A stretch of DNA of 64,000 bases. Source: Crossaster papposus (lineage: Eukaryota; Echinodermata; Asteroidea; Velatida; Solasteridae). Made by a program: the position numbers and the translations under genes. This document shows, in pieces, positions 33,431-45,507 of this stretch. The stretch is taken from contig JBAIAA010000603.1 of assembly GCA_037893245.1 (NCBI GenBank), positions 496,001 through 560,000 of the forward strand. The letters are read 5' to 3'. The first letter of the stretch is position 1. Each line of letters begins with the position of its first letter. The notes beneath the pieces were generated by a model. It did not search any database. It was not told the DNA's origin and saw only the letters and a list, made by a program, of their open reading frames with translations.

Positions 33431-33489
33431 TAATAGAGAAGTAAAAGCTTTACAAATGAGCCTGAAGGGGGGAGGAGAGAGACATCTTC

Positions 33490-35580
33490 ATGGAAACAGT
33501 CATGGACCCAAGCAAGAAAAGGAAAAGAGTTGCAAAAGAAATTCCACCCAAGAAAAAAGAAAATCCAGTTGAGAAGGAGAAGGGGAAAGAATGTCCCCCA
33601 GCGAAAATGGACCACCCAGCCCTCCAAGAGCGGATAAAGCAGGCCGAGAGGGAGAAGCTCAAAGAAGCAATGAGGAGGAGCTGTATTGACTTGGGCATCC
33701 CTATGACCTCAGCCAGGTACCGGGCTGTGGTTGACATCTCGGAAAGTGAGGAAGAAGCGTTCCTTGATGATGCAGTGGACAGGATTCTGGAGGCAGAGCA
33801 TCAGGGCTCTCCTTGTGGGACAAGCTCAAGCTCTAATGCCTGGGCAGAGGCAGAGGCCCACTTGAGTGAAGAATTTTGAGAAGGGTATTTCTGGCAGTTA
33901 AGACAGCAGTGAAGAGGAGGTACATGTAGAAGATGAGTTGGTCACGAGGAAGGAACACCCTCAACACCAGCAAGAAAAAAGTAAAAAGAAGACAGCACCT
34001 CAGCCTGACTCCGATGATGATCCCGATCCCCCACAGACCGATGATGAGGAGGATTACCCTCCTGACTAATTAGGCTAGACAAGATCACTGAGCAAGGTGA
34101 AAGTGCATAAGTTTGTTGGCCCTCAGCCAGGACCGACCATAATGAAAAAGAATGACCCTTTAAAATACTTCAAGTTGTTTCCAGTGAGTCTCTTTCTCGA
34201 CATTACATCATGGACCAACATCAACCTGCCAAGCCGGGTCAGCGAGCACTTGCTACAATAGAAAAGGTAAAGGCATGGTTTGGCATCTATATGGTAATGG
34301 CCTGACCGAGATCCCGTATTACCAAAATTACTAGAGTGCCGATTCGGGGTAGCACAACCATCTCATTGCCGGCACTATGATTTGATGTCCTGGGAAAACA
34401 TCTTGCCTTCGCAGACCCCAACACCAATCCAGGGAGTAATCCTGAGATGTTCAAAAACAGAAAACATCAGTTCCATCACATGAGATGTCACCCCTCTATC
34501 CTTTCCAACCTGTGTGGGATGAAGTCCTGGCAAACATAACACTACAACATGGACAGACATGTGGCAATAGACCCATGATAAAATATTCTGGTTTCAAAGC
34601 TAAAGTTCGCAATTATTTTATGCCACTAAAGCCCAACAGAGCTGGATTTAAGATATATGCTCTGGCAGAGTCATCAACTGGGTGCCTGGCCAAATTTATG
34701 GTTCACCCCTACAAGAAGGGCAAGCCAACCAAGATGTCTGACATTGCTATGGAAGTGGCTCGTCCTTTCTTCGGTCGGTACCACTGTATTTATATCGACA
34801 AGCTCTACACCTCAGTGGAGTTGGCCCGTCGTCTGCTCACAGAAAGAAGCTACCTCACAGGAGCAATGAAGCTAATGGGCAAGAGGCTGCCTTCAAATTT
34901 CAGCAGCAACGAAGCCAAAAACCTCTTGCACTATAGAAAGATCAAGCTGCTGGGGAAGTTGCTGAGGGTAACTTTCTATACACAGCAATTGGGGCAGCTC
35001 ACCGCCACAGTCTGGAAAGACTCTCGTGTCTTGTCTCAGCTTAGTTCCTGCCATCAGGGAATCCATGACAAAAACAAAGATAACTTGAAGAGGAAAGTTC
35101 GTCAAGGAGGGCACAGGGTACAAATGACCGTGGTAGCACCCCGGCAAGCCATTGACTATACCAAGCATATGGGTTGTGTATACCGAGCTGATCAACTGCG
35201 AAGCTACTATACCCGCTCACGCAAGAGTCGGCTCTGGTGTAGGAAGATCCTATATTTCCTCATCGTCATCTCTGAAAGAGAGGAATCCGACAAAGCGATC
35301 TCACTTCCGCTTCGCAATGGACGTGGCCAACAGTCTTATCGGAGGACATTCCTTGGGCACAGCGCAACCACAGTTTTACCCGAGAAAACACCAAAACCTG
35401 CCCACTCACCGCCGTCAAAGGATGCCATCCAAGTGGACAAAAAGATGCAAGCACTGCCTGAAAACCAAGCACAAGAACATTTCTGGCAACACTCCTGTCA
35501 CAAGACACGGCTGCATCGCTTGCAATGTCCACCTTTGTGAGGGCCGATGCTTCCAGGAATTTCATAGCCACGATCCATGA
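33490..35580 (+). pseudogene. Second piggyBac-family transposase, heavily decayed
   Basis: The N-terminal piece 33490-33879 (129 residues; REKLKEAMRRSCIDLGIPM, then SESEEEAFLDDA) aligns with residues 85-125 of the copy at 28412-30816. A short piece with PLKYFKLFPVSLFLDI follows near 34160. The main piece 34485-35540 carries the catalytic region. The first aspartate site is hit by a frameshift (CGNRPMIKYSG where the other copy has AIDEAMIKYRG), the second is kept (YIDKLYTS), and the third is changed to tyrosine (MGCVYRADQ). Another frameshift precedes the cysteine-rich end (CKHCLK...CIACNVHLCEGRCFQEFH, stop 35580). It is inactive and older than the first copy, and in the opposite orientation. 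Confidence 0.88.
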
Positions 35581-35905
35581 AACACTCAAACCCAAAAATG
35601 AAAGATGGTGAAGAAAGCGAGGATAAAAAAAGAGTTTATTGTATATAGAAACAAAGGAGAAGAAACAACAAGTCAGGAGAAAAGTTTGAAAAAGAAATAC
35701 AAACAACAAAATAAATAAGAAAAAGTTTGAAAAAGAAAGAAAATGTAAATAAGAAGAACAAAAAAAAAGAAAACAAAAGAAAAAAGGAAGAAAATGAAGT
35801 AATCCATACATGTGTTTTATTGAGTCCAATAATAGGAAACCCAGAAAATAATATTTACAAAAGGAAAACATAAAAAAAGAACAGGCAGTGATCAATTTTT
35901 TTTAA
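35581..35905 (+). repeat. A-rich low-complexity tract
   Basis: AAAGAAAAAG-type sequence after the piggyBac remnant. The long opposite-strand open frame here is a product of composition. Confidence 0.7.
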
Positions 35906-36227
35906 TATTCAAAGCCAAACAAAAACCTTCTCAGCAACTGAATTCCCAGCAATCAAGAAAACCTACTACCCTCCCAGCAACTCTTTTATACTGGTGCAGA
36001 TTGATGCAATTTGCCAGGCACTTTGCTGCATTCTGCAGCCAAGTCACTTTAACAATGCGATCCGATGTGTTTGGCAGGGTTTCTAGCCAAAATTAAGCGG
36101 GACATATCGTAAATATAAAAAAAACGTAAGCTATTTGTTTACGAAATTGCCGTCAGGATCTGTGCACAAAGCAAATTAAAGATGGCTGATTGACGAGTTG
36201 ACGCTGCACAACTTTTTTGCAGTCATA
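35906..36227. other. Intronic sequence
   Basis: Nothing recognised. Confidence 0.5.
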
Positions 36228-36646
36228 CTATTTACCGACATCACGCACCTCCAACACATCCAAAACAATTGAGTTATCCCAAGCCGTGTAAACCAATATT
36301 CCTCGGATAACTTCTTCGTCTGTCAGATTATCCAAGGGGTCTCTTCTCAATGCCTGCCTTGCTTCATGGTCTGCCAAAATTATTGGTCTGCCAAAAGCGC
36401 CATTATTATTTGAGAGCGCCGGATGACAAATATGAGCGTAAAATTCAATAGCGATGACCAATACACTCATCTTAAGTTAAGATAGGTTTGACACTGTTGT
36501 CATGGAAGTTATTTAATACACGTTTAACCCTTCTTAATTTTTTGTGAAATCATTCTTAGGACGCATCCTAAGTTAGGACGAGTAACTCTTCCTAAACTCG
36601 AGATAAGACGCGTCTCAATGCTTTGTGAAATCGGCCCCAGGCCTCT
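36228..36646 (-). pseudogene. PIF/Harbinger-like element, 5' end with N-terminal transposase remnant
   Basis: On the minus strand an element end reading GGGCCGATTTCACAAAGCAT (from 36645) is followed by a leader and ATG 36470. The 80-codon frame contains ARQALRRDPLDNLTDEEVI, the leader typical of HARBI1-like Harbinger transposases (RR.RDPLD.LTDEE...), where YRF/PR should follow. In this copy the frame goes on into unrelated residues and stops, so only the N-terminus remains. The DDE core is absent. The GATTTCACAAAG word also occurs internally near 36545 as a diverged repeat. Confidence 0.6.
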
Positions 36647-37566
36647 AACACACCGTTGACTTCCTGCCATAAGGCACACAATATCATCACAAAGTTTGTA
36701 CAAAATTTGGTCAATTAAACAGGGAAAACTACATACGATTCATGTTAACCCTGCGAAATATTACTCAGTGCACGTTGCTATAAAGATGTTCTGAAGGACG
36801 CAGTTGACGCACGCTTCGGACTGCCAACAATACACAGTGAACAATGAACGCTTAAGAAAGTCAAAAGATTTGAAGGTATTTAACACTTAAATTCACAAGA
36901 TCGTCAGTGACAAGTGCCAAAAACCTATCCAGTGACGTTATGAACTATAACCTACATGTACCACCTGTAAACTTATCTTTGCAATTTGGTCGCAATAAAT
37001 AACAAAAATCCTCACTTCAATGGACAGCCGATTTGAAGCAGTGCTCCGCATCTGACCACCATTATTTATTATGTTTACAGAAGACACAATTCTTGTGACA
37101 GTTTCTTGCTTGTGGCAGAAACATCCACATGAAGCAAGATATACTATCCTCTCCCCTTTTTGTGTTGGTTATTGTGTTTCTGGAATCTCAGGATTTGTTT
37201 CTCCAGATATCTAGGAAAATGTGTTAAAGAACAATAGTCTGGATTGTGTATAGGGTCTAGAGACAAAGGAGAGGGGGTCCGCTTTGCCTTAAATCATGCT
37301 GGGTATAGGAACATTACTTGCCGATTATTTTGTTTTTAAAGTCTTGACCTTTTTTTATGTCTCCTACATGTAGGATGGTGTGACTGCATTAATCTTCAGT
37401 TGTTGTCATGGATAGACCAATCAGGATCGAGGATTTAAGTTTGCTTAAAGTTAAAAAGTGTTGCGTTGTTTGGGTGGGACACTTGTACAGTGCTACACAT
37501 TGAGAGTTCAGAGACCGTTTCAAAGAGTTCTCAGTTTTATTATTGTCATCTTGACTATAAAACTGA
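36647..37566. other. Intronic sequence, no gene seen
   Basis: About 900 bp with no repeat or coding signal noticed. Confidence 0.5.
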
Positions 37567-37665
37567 CTGACTGACTATAAAACTGACCGACCGACCGACC
37601 GACCGACCGACCGACCGACCGACCGACCGACCGACCGACCGACCGCCCGCTCGCCCTCCCGCCCG

Positions 37666-37700
<35 letters not shown>
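37567..37700 (+). repeat. Compound microsatellite (GACC)n then (TGCC)n
   Basis: GACTGACT leads into about 17 GACC units, a short transition (CGCCCGCTCGCC) and about 9 TGCC units. Confidence 0.95.
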
Positions 37701-37701
<1 letters not shown>

Positions 37702-38145
37702 CTAATCTTCAAACAGCATTCCATCTACCGTTAAACTAATTTAAAAGTTATGTTTTCAGGAATTTAAAATTAAACAACTCCTGAAAGAAATAAACACCAT
37801 CCTGTTTAATCCTCATTATTATTTTCTTAGCCCTTGGGTTGAGAGGTAAAACATTCACCAATCTTGGTAAATACTTGACACGATAAACTTTACAATGTAT
37901 CTTTTCAAAAAAATGCCTTAAATTTTCATGGTAACAGACTATTGATCGAGGGTGCTATATTCGATGAATATCATAATGCATACATTTTTCAATAAGTAGC
38001 AATTTCAAGACCTTGCCTTCTTAGTGACAGTGAATGTGGTTCTCTCGTTACATTCTTTTTTGTGGTCACATTTGGATAAAATAGCGAAATTATACTTAAT
38101 CTATTGAAAAATAATTATTTCAAAGTTAACAAAGAAATTGGCAAG
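37701..38145. other. Intronic sequence, no gene seen
   Basis: Nothing recognised. Confidence 0.5.
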
Positions 38146-38149
38146 ATGG

Positions 38150-38225
38150 GACCTCCGGAATACGGGACCGGCGCTCTACCAACTGAGCTATCTTGCCCTA
38201 TTTTGGCGGTCTCCCAAATTGTCAG
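38150..38225 (-). mobile_element. tRNA-like SINE head fragment
   Basis: The minus strand reads GGGCAAGATAGCTCAGTTGG then TAGAGCGCCGGTCCCG, a tRNA 5' half with a good A box (TAGCTCAGTTGG). The B box and T arm are missing. A related fragment lies at 56868-56960, so this is a SINE family rather than a tRNA gene. Confidence 0.7.
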
Positions 38226-38313
38226 TGTGTTTGGTTAAGGACACTAGTCAGAAGATTGGGTACATATGTATGTGGAGGGTTTAATGGTCAACATAAACAA
38301 TTATCGTCCCATT

Positions 38314-38699
38314 TAGACTGAGAGCTGGATAGGGTTTAATCATAATTTCGGGAACAAATCCCTGTATTGTCTTAAATCATAGTATCCTCGACCCTGATCA
38401 CAGAATGGGTGGTCTTAAGTTGCACTAGATCAGACAAAGGCTAATTAGCGCCATGCCAAATGAGGCAAATTTTACATTTAATCAAAATGTTGGGAACGAG
38501 AACGAAACCAGTTTGATTTGATAGCTTGGCACTTGTGGATACTGGAAATATAACTTAAGAACGATTTTAGATCAGACTAATTAACTTAAGAATGACGCGA
38601 AAAGCGCGGGGGTGGGCGTGGCTACTACCCCCTCCTTTTCATTTTCGCTGATGCCGTAGCAACGCAACTGTATAGACGAAAACAAAACCGGTTTGTATT
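38314..38699 (+). repeat. Left terminal inverted repeat of the Academ-type element
   Basis: Inverse of 45508-45892. Contains the palindromic words GCGCGAAAAGCGCG-like and CTTAAGTTAATTAGTC. Likely the transposase recognition region. Confidence 0.9.
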
Positions 38700-38830
38700 G
38701 ATGCCTTGGCACCTGTGGATCATACAAATATTACATAAGAGTAATTTTAGGTCAGACTAATTAACTTAAGAGCGGCGCGAAAAGCGCGAAAAGCGCGGAG
38801 GGGGCGTGGCCGTCACCCCCTCTATATACA
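38695..38830 (+). repeat. Subterminal duplicate of the inner half of the left inverted repeat
   Basis: Segment TTGGCACCTGTGGATCATAC...AATTAACTTAAGAGCGGCGC is a diverged direct copy of 38515-38635 (TTGGCACTTGTGGAT...). It is not present next to the right repeat, so the two ends of the transposon are asymmetric. Confidence 0.8.
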
Positions 38831-39621
38831 TTTTCGCCTATATCGTCTCAATTTACGTTGGAAATCGTGCCAAATTATTCTGACATGTTTGCTGGTGTCT
38901 TGCATTTATTTTGACACCAATTTCATGAAAATAGGACACACCGTTCCCACGAAATATTCATTTCCCGAAACAGATAGGCCTAATGTTAACTTTTCCTATT
39001 GAACGCGTTAAAATGTACATGTACCGATATATATGCCGACTTTAACTGACCATCATAACAAAACTGAAACTTCACAGATGTACTACAGATGTACAGTGGT
39101 CCTTTTATTATGGCTTTTTAAGGTCTTATGTGAAACACACAGTTAGCAAGAGATGACTACATATACAGTTAAAAAACAATGGTATACAACAGTTTTTGAG
39201 CTTGAGACTGAAGATTGAATTGAAGCTAACATATAGCAGGTGTAGGCCTATAGGTTGCTACTTCACAGTCAGTGAAGCATAAAAACACAAATAGAATAAA
39301 AATACGTCTAGTTTGGAGTCAGTAGTGAACAAAAAGCCCAAACGATTAGTGTATGTTTATATGGAGACTTAATAGACCAACAGTAGTGTAGTCAGGTTTG
39401 TGTGGAAACGTAATGAACAATAATATTAAAATTTAAGCTTAAATGGTAGCAGTGGTTTGGGTTGCTATTCCACAGTGAGTGAAGCCACAAATATAATGAA
39501 AAAGTTTGGGATTGGCAGTGATAAAAAAAAACGTTTAAATAAACGTTACATTATGTGTGTATATATATATGGACCCCAACATTCTGTTGTGAAGACTTCA
39601 TGGATCATAATATTCATAATG

Positions 39622-40937
39622 TCAGTCCTCATCCGATGAGGTGGATTCGCAGTCATCGCTCTCATCGCTGTCATAGTACCACTCGTCGTCTGGGTCATCG
39701 TTGACGACAACATCCTCTGTCAGTTTTTCAGGTACCTGTGGGCCATTAAACCAGACAATCTCGTAGTTCCCGTCTGACGTCAACCAGCCTTCCACCGGAA
39801 CCTGATTGATATGTTGTTTGTCCGCAGCCCCCCACATTCTGGCTACAAAAGCGGCCCGCTTGGCATGTTGAATGAACTCGTCTCGGCATGGCAGTAAACT
39901 GCTGGAATCAATACCCTTCAGATTGCCAAGAGGGCTGCGGTTCTTCTTGGAAGGGTGGTAAGCTTTTTCGAAAGCCAGGAAACGGGCCGTATTCAGCGAC
40001 TGAACTTTGCCCTTAAAGCCATACATCTGACACGTAAAGGCCTCAATGGTATCCAGGGTTGCAACAGTCAGATGGTCATCGCTTGCCATATTGGAAAATG
40101 CATCCTTATATTCATCTCTTGCCTCAACCTTTGCCAGCGGACGGGCTTTTCCTTGGCGTACAAATGCAGACGTATAATCGCATCCGGTATAGGCGTGAAA
40201 ACCAGGAAGCGCAGCGCACATTTGATGTCCCAGTTGTTCAGAGACTGAAGTGACGTCCACGTATCTTCGGCTTGTTCCGGTACCAACGTCCATCCAAATT
40301 CGTGCTGGATACTTGTGGGCGTGAAATATCAGTATTACTGCTATGTCAGCATCTGCGGCTCTGACGACGACATTCTCCTGTATCCCAATTCTGAGGTGAT
40401 GTGCTTGATGTGGAGAACAACTCGTGTGTCCGCTTCGTGGTGATTACAGGCAAGTGTCTCAATGTTTTCTGTTGTAAGCGCTGAGTTCTCCCGGCTTATT
40501 TTGATGCATTTTTCTCCAAAACCGACGTATACTTGTCGGTTCCCGATAATTTGGGCATACTCTGGCTTACCCCACTCATTGGCAAGGAACTTCGGAAGTT
40601 GTTGTTTGAATGAACACGACTTTAGAGCTTCACCCATTTTTGGCCGCTTTTGTTCTGCTCCAGTAATGGAATATACCACTTCCTCCTGCCCTCTTCTTTC
40701 CCGTTCAACATCTTTGATTGACGGCTTCACGTATGTGTCAAACACAACATCGACTCTTTTTTTACTGAGAGCAGTGACCTGTATTAGGATGGATCGAGCT
40801 AGGCCAGCATACGTATTAGGGATGTTCGGAGGCAACGTATGGAGTAGGAAGTTGCCGTCAATGACGCACGCATTAACCACTTCCGGTTGTCCTGGAGAGT
40901 CTACTTTGCTCTCCAAAATTGGAAGAAGTTTGCTCTA
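39622..40937 (-). pseudogene. Academ-type protein, XPG/FEN1-like nuclease part
   Basis: Read from 40934 down. Motifs in order: VIDGNFLLHTLP (first metal-binding D), VFDTYVKPSIKDVERERRG (the VFDG.P..K..E...R motif of FEN1), HHEADTRVVLHI (the E-x-D/E pair), RAADADIAVI (D-x-D pair, in a frame shifted near 40388), and PGFHAYTGCDYTSAF (the GSDY motif). These are the acidic clusters that bind two metals in XPG/FEN1 nucleases, which cut flap structures. All are kept. A TAG at 40935-40937 separates this part in frame from the transposase upstream, so one fused polypeptide is inferred. The end is a very acidic tail (DDPDDEWYYDSDESDD). Loss of one base near 40388 and the stop make it a pseudogene. Confidence 0.82.
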
Positions 40938-42152
40938 TGCTGTCTTTGCCATCGTACCATCCAAGTGGGAGAGAGACAGCGGGACAGGTGTTAGTGGAAA
41001 TGACAAGATATATTCCAAGTCAATCTGCTGCTGCTGAGCCAAGACGACGAGCCGACCTAGCAAATCCCGGGTGCACTTTAATTCTGCAACTTTCTTGTTA
41101 GCTGCCCGTCTGTTCCGTGCACCGTCACTCTCGAAATTTAGGACCTTGTTTCTCTTGATAGGTTGTTCAAACCTTGCTGCATTATCTTTGCATTCTCCTC
41201 TAAATGTGTCGTACAGTCGGTTTCCATCTTGGCGGCATGCTAGCAGGTACTTCTTCACGGGTTCAGTGGCCGCTTTTCCAGTTTGAACATTGTATAGCGC
41301 ACCACGCGTTTTCTCTTTGAACGGATTACAGGATTTTTCAATCCAGTTGACCACTTTGTCCAAATCCATGTTGTCGCGTTGTACTCTTGAAGCTCGAAGT
41401 TCAGCAACACCGTGTTCAACAGTATTGAGTCCTGCCAGATCCTTCACGGTTGCAACCATTGATGCACGGAGAGATTTAGTCAACATCCACTTCATTCGTA
41501 CACTGTAGTTGTTGGTAGCTGCTGAGATCCCAGTCAGTCGAGATGCGGCGTCAGCATTAACGGTTTGCTCCAGAGTAAGATCCACGGGGCATCGAGAAAA
41601 GTCATTTTCTGTTCTTCTAATGGAAAAGGCCCCTTTCTCCAGAATTTCTCTTACTCCGGGATGGGTTTTATCCATGGCACATAGATTTGCTATGTACCTG
41701 GTCATCCAGCGCGCATAGTTCACGTGATTAGTGATGAAGAAGAGGCCCACAATCCTCGAAAGAGCGTACGTGAACAAATCGATGTCATTTGTACGGACAC
41801 CTCGGTCCAAGAAACGATGGTCTTGGATGTAGTCCATGTACGACAACCAAAACTGCGCTGTCTCTCCGTGGTTGCCCTTCCTTGTCTCTGCCGCATAATC
41901 CTCATACTGTCTCAATAGGTTGTCTACTCCTTGATGTTCTATCACCTCCCATGCTTCATTAAAGCCAGATGCATGCCACTGCAGTGCGGCGGTCACCTCG
42001 TGGTCCGGCTCTCCAGCTGTTGCCAAGAATGAACGAAAGTGTACAATTTGGAGTGCTAGGGCCAGGATGTCATGCATTCGTCGGCATCTACTGAAATGTG
42101 TACCCGAAAGAAAGCCACGCATCGACCCACTGGCAAGAACACCACATTCTAC
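40938..42152 (-). pseudogene. Academ-type protein, C-terminal transposase part
   Basis: A continuous frame from the LINE insertion junction at 42152 to the TAG at 40935. It includes LVECGVLASGSMRGFLSG, HFRSFLATAG, HVNYARWMTRYIANL and LEQTVNADAASRLTGIS, strings that recur in large uncharacterised transposon proteins of marine invertebrates. The same frame precedes the insertion on the other side (ITASGGPEV next to LVECGVLA), so removing the LINE and one 7-bp duplicate restores continuity. It is about 405 codons, mostly helical, with a basic region KRNKVLNFESDGARNRRAANK near the end. The enzymatic role of this part is inferred from position. Confidence 0.75.
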
Positions 42153-43396
42153 TAAGACCATATCAAAGGTCCTGTCCGTAAACACTGGTGTTCCACAGGG
42201 GTCGATACTAGGTCCACTTTTATTCATTGTTTATACTAGTGACCTTCCATTTTGTATTGCCCCAAACTGCAACTTATTTATGTATGCAGATGACTCCACA
42301 TTAACGTGTAGCTCCTCCAACATTAATATAATAGAAAGTAGCTTAAATACAGCTCTTACTAGTTTTCACAACTGGTGCGGAAGAAACAAGCTAGCTTTAA
42401 ATGCCACCAAAACCAAATGCATGCTTATTGGTACTAGGCAGAAAATATCTAATGTTAATTTAAATGTATGCATTGCTGGTAGTCGTATTGAAAATGTGAA
42501 GTCTTATAAATGTTTGGGTGTAATTATTGATGAAGCATTAAGTTGGGGCCCACATGTCGAATACGTAAGAAAAAATGTGGTGTCTAAATTAGGTATACTA
42601 AGAAGAATCCGTGATTGTATTCCTCAGCACAGCTTGCACACACTATTTGTAAGTCTAGTTATGCCAACATTAGAGTATTGTTGTACTGTGTGGGGAGAAA
42701 GGTACATATCTCACGATAATATGTTAAACAAATGTCTCAAAAGAGCCGCGCGGATAATCCTTAAATGTACCTTCCTCACCCCTTCAGAGGATATGTTTGC
42801 TCGTCTTAATTGGGCCCCTTTTTCAAAAAGAGTCCAGTCAAAAAAGGCTATTCTTGTCTTCAAAAGTATCAACAAAATGACTCCTTTGTACATGACAAAT
42901 ATTTTCAAACCACTTACAGTAATTCGCGAAACAAGGCAATCAACCCATACGGCACTGAAAGTTCCTTTCGCCAAAAAAGAATGCTACGCCACAAGTTTCG
43001 CTGTGAGTGGTGCAAATATTTGGAATAATCTGCCCGAACAATTGCGAACATTGGACTCATTAAGCACATTTAAATCAGAGCTCCGACATGCCATCTGAGT
43101 GTTAGATATTATGCCAATTGCGCTGATCTACGGAGTTAGAACTTGGTTGCCACTATAATGTGGAGCCGGATAGGAATTTCCCCTTCTTATTTTTTACCTA
43201 AAAGTTTTTTTTTATTTGGCGGGTTTTCGCCTATCTCGTAAATCAGAATTAGTATTAATGTTTAGAATTCCGGTAATATCCTTGTATTTATAATATGTAC
43301 TGTTATTTTATTTGATGATGTATGCAGGGCCCCAATGAAAACCAGTTTTAAACTGTTTGGGCACACCCTGGGTAAAGAAATTGAATAAATAAGACC
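42153..43396 (+). mobile_element. LINE insertion with 7-bp target duplication inside the Academ element
   Basis: TAAGACC at 42153-42159 and 43390-43396 is the target duplication. The inserted DNA is 42160-43389. It begins inside the RT and ends with the LINE 3' UTR and a GAAATTGAATAAA tail, so it is 5'-truncated. It lies antisense to the transposon gene. The clean junctions show where the target codons (GTC TTA) were split. Confidence 0.93.
42165..43098 (+). CDS. LINE reverse transcriptase C-terminal half, frame intact
   Basis: Continuous frame of about 310 codons: VNTGVPQGSILGPLLFIVYT (RT motif with PQGS.LGPLLF), FMYADDSTL (catalytic YADD intact), WCGRNKLALNATKTKCMLIG, YKCLGVIIDEALSWGPHVEY, LVMPTLEYCCTVWG, then NIWNNLPEQLRTLDSLSTFK and stop at 43098. 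The frame reads open upstream into transposon sequence to an ATG at 42067, but the RT homology starts only at 42160, so that ATG is accidental. The endonuclease and RT fingers are missing, so the copy cannot move alone. Absence of any frameshift indicates recent insertion. Clade: Jockey/CR1-like group, exact family not assigned. Confidence 0.85.
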
Positions 43397-45488
43397 TCGG
43401 GTCCCCCAGACGCAGTGATGAGCTTTGCGATCGCCTTGAAAAACGACATCTGAATGTGAAAGGCGCCAAACATTACAAAAACATCGTCGTAGAGCAGAGA
43501 TTCGGTGGACTGGATCTGTAGCGCTGGTTTGGCAATGTTCAGATCATAAGAGACGATGGCGTACTGTTGGTTGCATTCTGCAGCACAGCGTTGCGCAATT
43601 CAGAGCGTCTCGGCAACAACGGACAGACTAGTAGGGGGTTGCTGCAGGTTTGGCAAGTACTTAACAACTTGTCGTGGCAGAGGATCCTTGTAGAATTGGG
43701 CATTAAGCTTGTCCACATAGGTACCTTTTCTGGCAGCAATGCGTGACACGCCATCCATACCAAGTCCTTGTTTCTTTGGACTTTGTGTTGATCGTTTTCA
43801 TCGTTTCTGGGTTGATTTTCTGAAATTGGTTTCTCCATGCGTGGTCTTTTGTTGTAGGGAACAAGAACATTTTCTTGGATTTCAAGTACCCTTCGCCTTT
43901 TTGCAGAGGTCTCATTTGTGATGGGTTGCGAAACCAGTTCTTGTGTTGGGTCATCCACTTGATAAAGGATTCCCATTGTATCATGTAGGGTGTCTGCACC
44001 AGAGAGTGTGGAGCAGAGTTCGTCATAGTTGTCAAAAGCAACTCCCATGATGGCATTTTTCCGAGTTCCTTGGGGACACGTTTTTTCAGCTGTCTGGACG
44101 GAGTGAGCAACTTCAGTTTCGTACTCTTCGACGCAGTGATAGTTAATACTATGGCCGAACCGATTGAGAATAGTTACTAGCTTTCGACTTCCTGTCATGG
44201 ACTTCACCCCCATTCCTAAAGAGATATGTTTACGAGGGCAGATTGTACCGTTGGAAACAATGAACAGCGCATCCTGGCTGGCAAAATCTGCTCGTCGATG
44301 AAGTTCATCGCTGTAGTTGGAGTTTAGGCCGCCGAACAGTACCCTGTAGAACATGTTCACTAGTTCCGGGGGAGAGGCATCACCAGACTGTAGTCGACAA
44401 GGTGTAACCTGGTCGGATGGGAGAAATTTTGAGCGCACTTCTTTCAGGGACTTTCCTAGGAGAAGCGCTGTCTGTGTTACTACTCCCTCTGGTGCGGATC
44501 TGTAATCATATGCTAGCCTCACTGCCTCCTCCGTCAGTTTTCCATTGTAGACAACAACACCTGTCTTTTTACCCTTGGGTGAATGAAGGTGAATCTCCTC
44601 ACCAAAATGTGCCTGCAAGATATTACCCAAATACTGACCACATGATAAAGGGGCTTCATTCCACTCTTCACACCAGTCGGTATACCTTGAGAAGATCGAG
44701 CTCAACAGTTCTGACCGATTGTTTGTGATAACAGAGGCTTCCACGTAACGAATTGTTTCCTGTAGTGCGATCTTTGCATCTACTTTGGGCTTGGTATTGG
44801 TGGCTCGTTTAGCATTTCTCAGATATTTACTCCTGCAGCTGTGATGATATTTGACTTCTTTGGCTACAAAGTCTATGCCGATTATCTTTGTCAATAAGGC
44901 CTGATCCTGCAAGCATTCAGCAGCCCTTTTGATCGCTTCACCAGCCTCAAGCGTCTCACAAGCTCCAAGTCTTTCGACTGTTTTATTTCTACCTCTCTGG
45001 AGTTTGTTCTTACCACAGAACAAACAGTGATCGGGAAATATGCCTACGCCTTTAATTTGCAAAGTGCCAGTATTTGATCTTAGCATTTTTGATTGGCTCG
45101 GCATCTTCCCATCATCACCATTCAACCTACTGAGTAGAACTGTGTGCTCAGAGGAGCTCGAGATAGCTGTGAAGTTTTTATAACACGAAAAGTGATACCC
45201 AGTACCTTCAGGAGCATCAATTGGCAGAGATTTGATGATGTCACCATACTTGGAAGTATCAAATTGCTGCTTTGATTTTCTGATTGCTGCAGCTTTCTGG
45301 ATGGACTGCCAAATGTGTGCGTTGATTGGAAGTAACTGTGGAGGAGACGACTGGCTGTCTTTTACAGAGTGCACTACACAGAATAAAGGCTGGCTGGATG
45401 ATGCTGCAGTTGACTCGATTGCCGTTTGCTGATCACCCCGATCATCTTCATGGTGAACGACAACCTCGTGGTGTTCGCCGATAGACAC
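43397..45488 (-). pseudogene. Academ-type protein, zinc-binding N-terminus and DDE-type transposase start
   Basis: ATG 45488 lies just inside the right inverted repeat. The 649-residue frame holds an HFSC cluster (99-102), CLFC (155-158) with HHSC (215-218) as a likely zinc-binding domain, and MGVAFDNYDELCSTLSGADT at about 481-500, where AFDNYD is the usual first acidic site of such transposases. A frameshift near 43715 (after KVPMW) ends this frame. The ancestral frame goes on (KYLPNLQQPPTSLSVVAETL), crosses one TGA near 43600, and continues through VSYDLNIAKPALQIQ and FHIQMSFFKAIAKLITASGG up to the LINE junction at 43396. So there are two lesions besides the insertion. The protein would bind the long inverted repeats and cut the element out. 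Confidence 0.8.
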
Positions 45489-45507
45489 GTCGTTCGCTAA
45501 AACACAA

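Noticed and set aside
35266..35895. 209-codon minus-strand frame
   Set aside because: Shadow of the second piggyBac end plus an A-rich tract.
38160..38215. tRNA gene on the minus strand
   Set aside because: Only the 5' half is tRNA-like; T arm and B box are absent.
42067..42164. N-terminal extension of the RT frame (MSCIRRHLLKCVPERKP...)
   Set aside because: This part lies in the Academ transposase, upstream of the 7-bp target duplication; the open frame across the junction is accidental.
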